A DNA stretch of 16,500 nt from positions 1 to 16,500 of the forward strand of contig DAOWEV010000009.1 in assembly GCA_030638325.1 (NCBI GenBank), written 5' to 3'. This document shows, piece after piece, positions 15,120 to 16,500 of this stretch. This stretch comes from Bacteroidales bacterium (lineage in GTDB: Bacteria; Bacteroidota; Bacteroidia; Bacteroidales; JAGOPY01). The translations under genes and the position numbers were made by a program. Under the pieces are notes generated by a model that was given only the letters and a program-made list of their open reading frames with translations, did no database searches and was not told the origin of the DNA. Within the stretch, counting starts at the first letter, position 1. Each line of letters opens with the position of its first letter.

Positions 15120-16500
15120 ATGAAACTGATCACTGTCGACTGGGTCATTCTAACTGTCTTTTTCAGTATTGTTCTCATCATTGGCTGGGTTGCATCCAGG
15201 AGAGCGGGTAAGAGTACTTCCGAGTTCTTTCTTGGAGGCCGGGGGATGCCCTGGTGGTTGCTCGGTATATCCATGGTAGCCTGTACCTTTTCTGCCGACA
15301 CTCCCAACCTGGTAACAGGTATGGTCAGGGAATCCGGGGTGGCTAAAAACTGGGCCTGGTGGGCATTTCTCATTACCGGAATGGTTACGGTTTTCATATA
15401 TGCCAAACTCTGGAGGAGGTCAAATGTGATGACCGACCTGGAGTTCTACGAGCTGCGGTACAGCGGTAAGGCCGCATCGTTTCTGCGTGGCTTCAGATCG
15501 ATCTACCTCGGTGTTCTTTTCAATACCCTCATTATGGGATCGGTGTCGCTGGCTGCCATAAAGATCGGTGACGTAATGTTTGGAATAGATCCCTGGGTGA
15601 CGGTTGTTGCAGCCTCCGTTGTCGTGGTGATCTACGCCGGCCTTGGAGGATTGAGAGGGGTTGTCTGGGCTGACTTTTTCCAGTATTCTATTGCTATGTT
15701 CGGGGCTGTGCTGGCTGCGGTTGTGGCCGTCAGGCAACCGGAGGTGCAAGCTATCGGGGGGTTCCAGGGAGTACTCAGCGAATTGGGGAGCAAGGCAAAT
15801 TTTATTCCCGACTTTACCGATCCTTCGGTTTATGTCCCTTTGATGATCATACCGATTGCCGTTCAGTGGTGGGCTGTATGGTATCCGGGCGCTGAGCCGG
15901 GAGGCGGAGGTTATATCGCGCAGCGGATGCTTTCTGCAAAGAATGAGAAAAATGCCGTGGGAGCCACCATGTTATTCAATTTTGCACATTATGCCCTGAG
16001 ACCCTGGCCATGGATCGTTGTCGCTATGGTATCTATGGTTATCTATCCTGATCTTCAGTCGATCCGGGAGGAATTTCCGGACATCTCCGAGACCTATCTC
16101 AAAGATGATATAGCCTATCCGGTGATGCTTTCCAAATTAGGCCCCGGCTGGCTTGGGCTGGTGGTGGCATCCATCATTGCTGCCTATATGTCGACTATTG
16201 GAACGCACCTGAATTGGGGTTCTTCATACATAGTAAATGATTTTTATAAGAGATTTATAAAACCCGGCGCCTCAGAAAAAGATATGGTACGCATGGGCAG
16301 GATCACCACGGTGGGACTGATGCTGATAGCCGGCATTTTTGCCCTGACATTCCTGAATAATGCTACCCAGGCTTTCAATGTATTGCTAATGTCCGGTGCA
16401 GGTACGGGAGCCATCTACCTGTTACGATGGTTCTGGTGGAGGATCAATGCCTGGACAGAGCTGGTGGCCATGCTTGTAGCCACTGTGGTGGCGGTGGTCC
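15120..16500 (+). CDS. Sodium:solute symporter (SSS family), 3' end outside the window
   Basis: The reading frame is open from ATG 15120 to the window end (460 codons, no stop), so the gene is truncated by the window, not broken. The protein is a polytopic inner-membrane transporter of the SSS/SGLT family. The first helix (about 7-26) is followed by the family motif SEFFLGGRGMPWWLLGISM. Later come CTFSADTPNLVTG, the conserved YAGLGGLRGVVWADFFQ and repeated hydrophobic segments. Ser358-Thr359 in AAYMSTIGTHLN align by motif with the Na2-site Ser/Thr in the helix 8 region of vSGLT, and NDFYKRF follows as in that family. It should import a sugar or related solute with Na+. Proximity to the GH97 gene suggests a monosaccharide released by these hydrolases, perhaps galactose; that is inference. 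An ATG at 15104 is out of frame and was not used. Confidence 0.93.
   Translation, partial: MKLITVDWVILTVFFSIVLIIGWVASRRAGKSTSEFFLGGRGMPWWLLGISMVACTFSADTPNLVTGMVRESGVAKNWAWWAFLITGMVTVFIYAKLWRRSNVMTDLEFYELRYSGKAASFLRGFRSIYLGVLFNTLIMGSVSLAAIKIGDVMFGIDPWVTVVAASVVVVIYAGLGGLRGVVWADFFQYSIAMFGAVLAAVVAVRQPEVQAIGGFQGVLSELGSKANFIPDFTDPSVYVPLMIIPIAVQWWAVWYPGAEPGGGGYIAQRMLSAKNEKNAVGATMLFNFAHYALRPWPWIVVAMVSMVIYPDLQSIREEFPDISETYLKDDIAYPVMLSKLGPGWLGLVVASIIAAYMSTIGTHLNWGSSYIVNDFYKRFIKPGASEKDMVRMGRITTVGLMLIAGIFALTFLNNATQAFNVLLMSGAGTGAIYLLRWFWWRINAWTELVAMLVATVVAVV

Noticed and set aside
1..16500. Polysaccharide utilisation locus with a SusC/SusD pair, or a CRISPR, defence or phage system
   Set aside because: No TonB-dependent receptor, SusD-like lipoprotein, nuclease, helicase, integrase or spacer array is encoded. 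The repeats are too short and degenerate for CRISPR.

Overview
The window looks like chromosomal DNA of a Bacteroidota bacterium, most likely an environmental or gut member of the Bacteroidales/Marinilabiliales. This is inferred from several points. The subtilase ends in a type IX secretion (T9SS) C-terminal sorting domain. PKD and GEVED domains are present, several signal peptides end in Ala-Gln, start sites are A-rich with almost no Shine-Dalgarno sequence, and the gene content is polymer-degrading. All seven genes are on the + strand. No tRNA, rRNA, CRISPR array, insertion sequence or phage gene was seen.

Layout. Positions 1-162 are a leader with degenerate AGGATTT/CGGATTT heptamers. Then come a GH2 beta-galactosidase (163-3315) and an array of 14 phased heptanucleotides (3324-3421). 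A tight three-gene cluster follows: a GH20 beta-hexosaminidase lipoprotein (3450-5819), an S37-type serine peptidase (5828-7138) and a poorly classified TIM-barrel glycosidase-like protein with carbohydrate-binding and chitobiase-type C-terminal domains (7143-9368). The gaps inside this cluster are 8 and 4 bp. After a 191-bp spacer lies a T9SS-exported subtilase with a duplicated PKD-GEVED unit (9560-12877). It is followed by a 17-bp perfect hairpin of repeat-like sequence and a convincing intrinsic terminator (12950-12985). Next are a GH97 glycosidase with retaining-type (alpha-galactosidase-like) catalytic residues (13068-15023) and a sodium:solute symporter cut off by the window end (15120-16500).

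How the genes may work together. Every enzyme carries an export signal: beta-galactosidase, beta-N-acetylhexosaminidase, probable alpha-galactosidase, an unassigned glycosidase-like protein and two serine peptidases. A Na+-coupled transporter could take up the released sugar. The mixture suits stepwise degradation of galactose- and HexNAc-containing glycoconjugates such as glycoproteins or mucin-like material. That is inference: no SusC/SusD pair, sulfatase, fucosidase, sialidase or regulator is visible here.

The least explained parts are the short-unit repeats between genes (heptamers on both sides of the GH2 gene and the CACAGATT palindrome) and the 741-aa glycosidase-like protein. That protein has a Gln where a clan GH-A nucleophile would be expected. 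I found no clear evidence of a wholly new multi-gene system.
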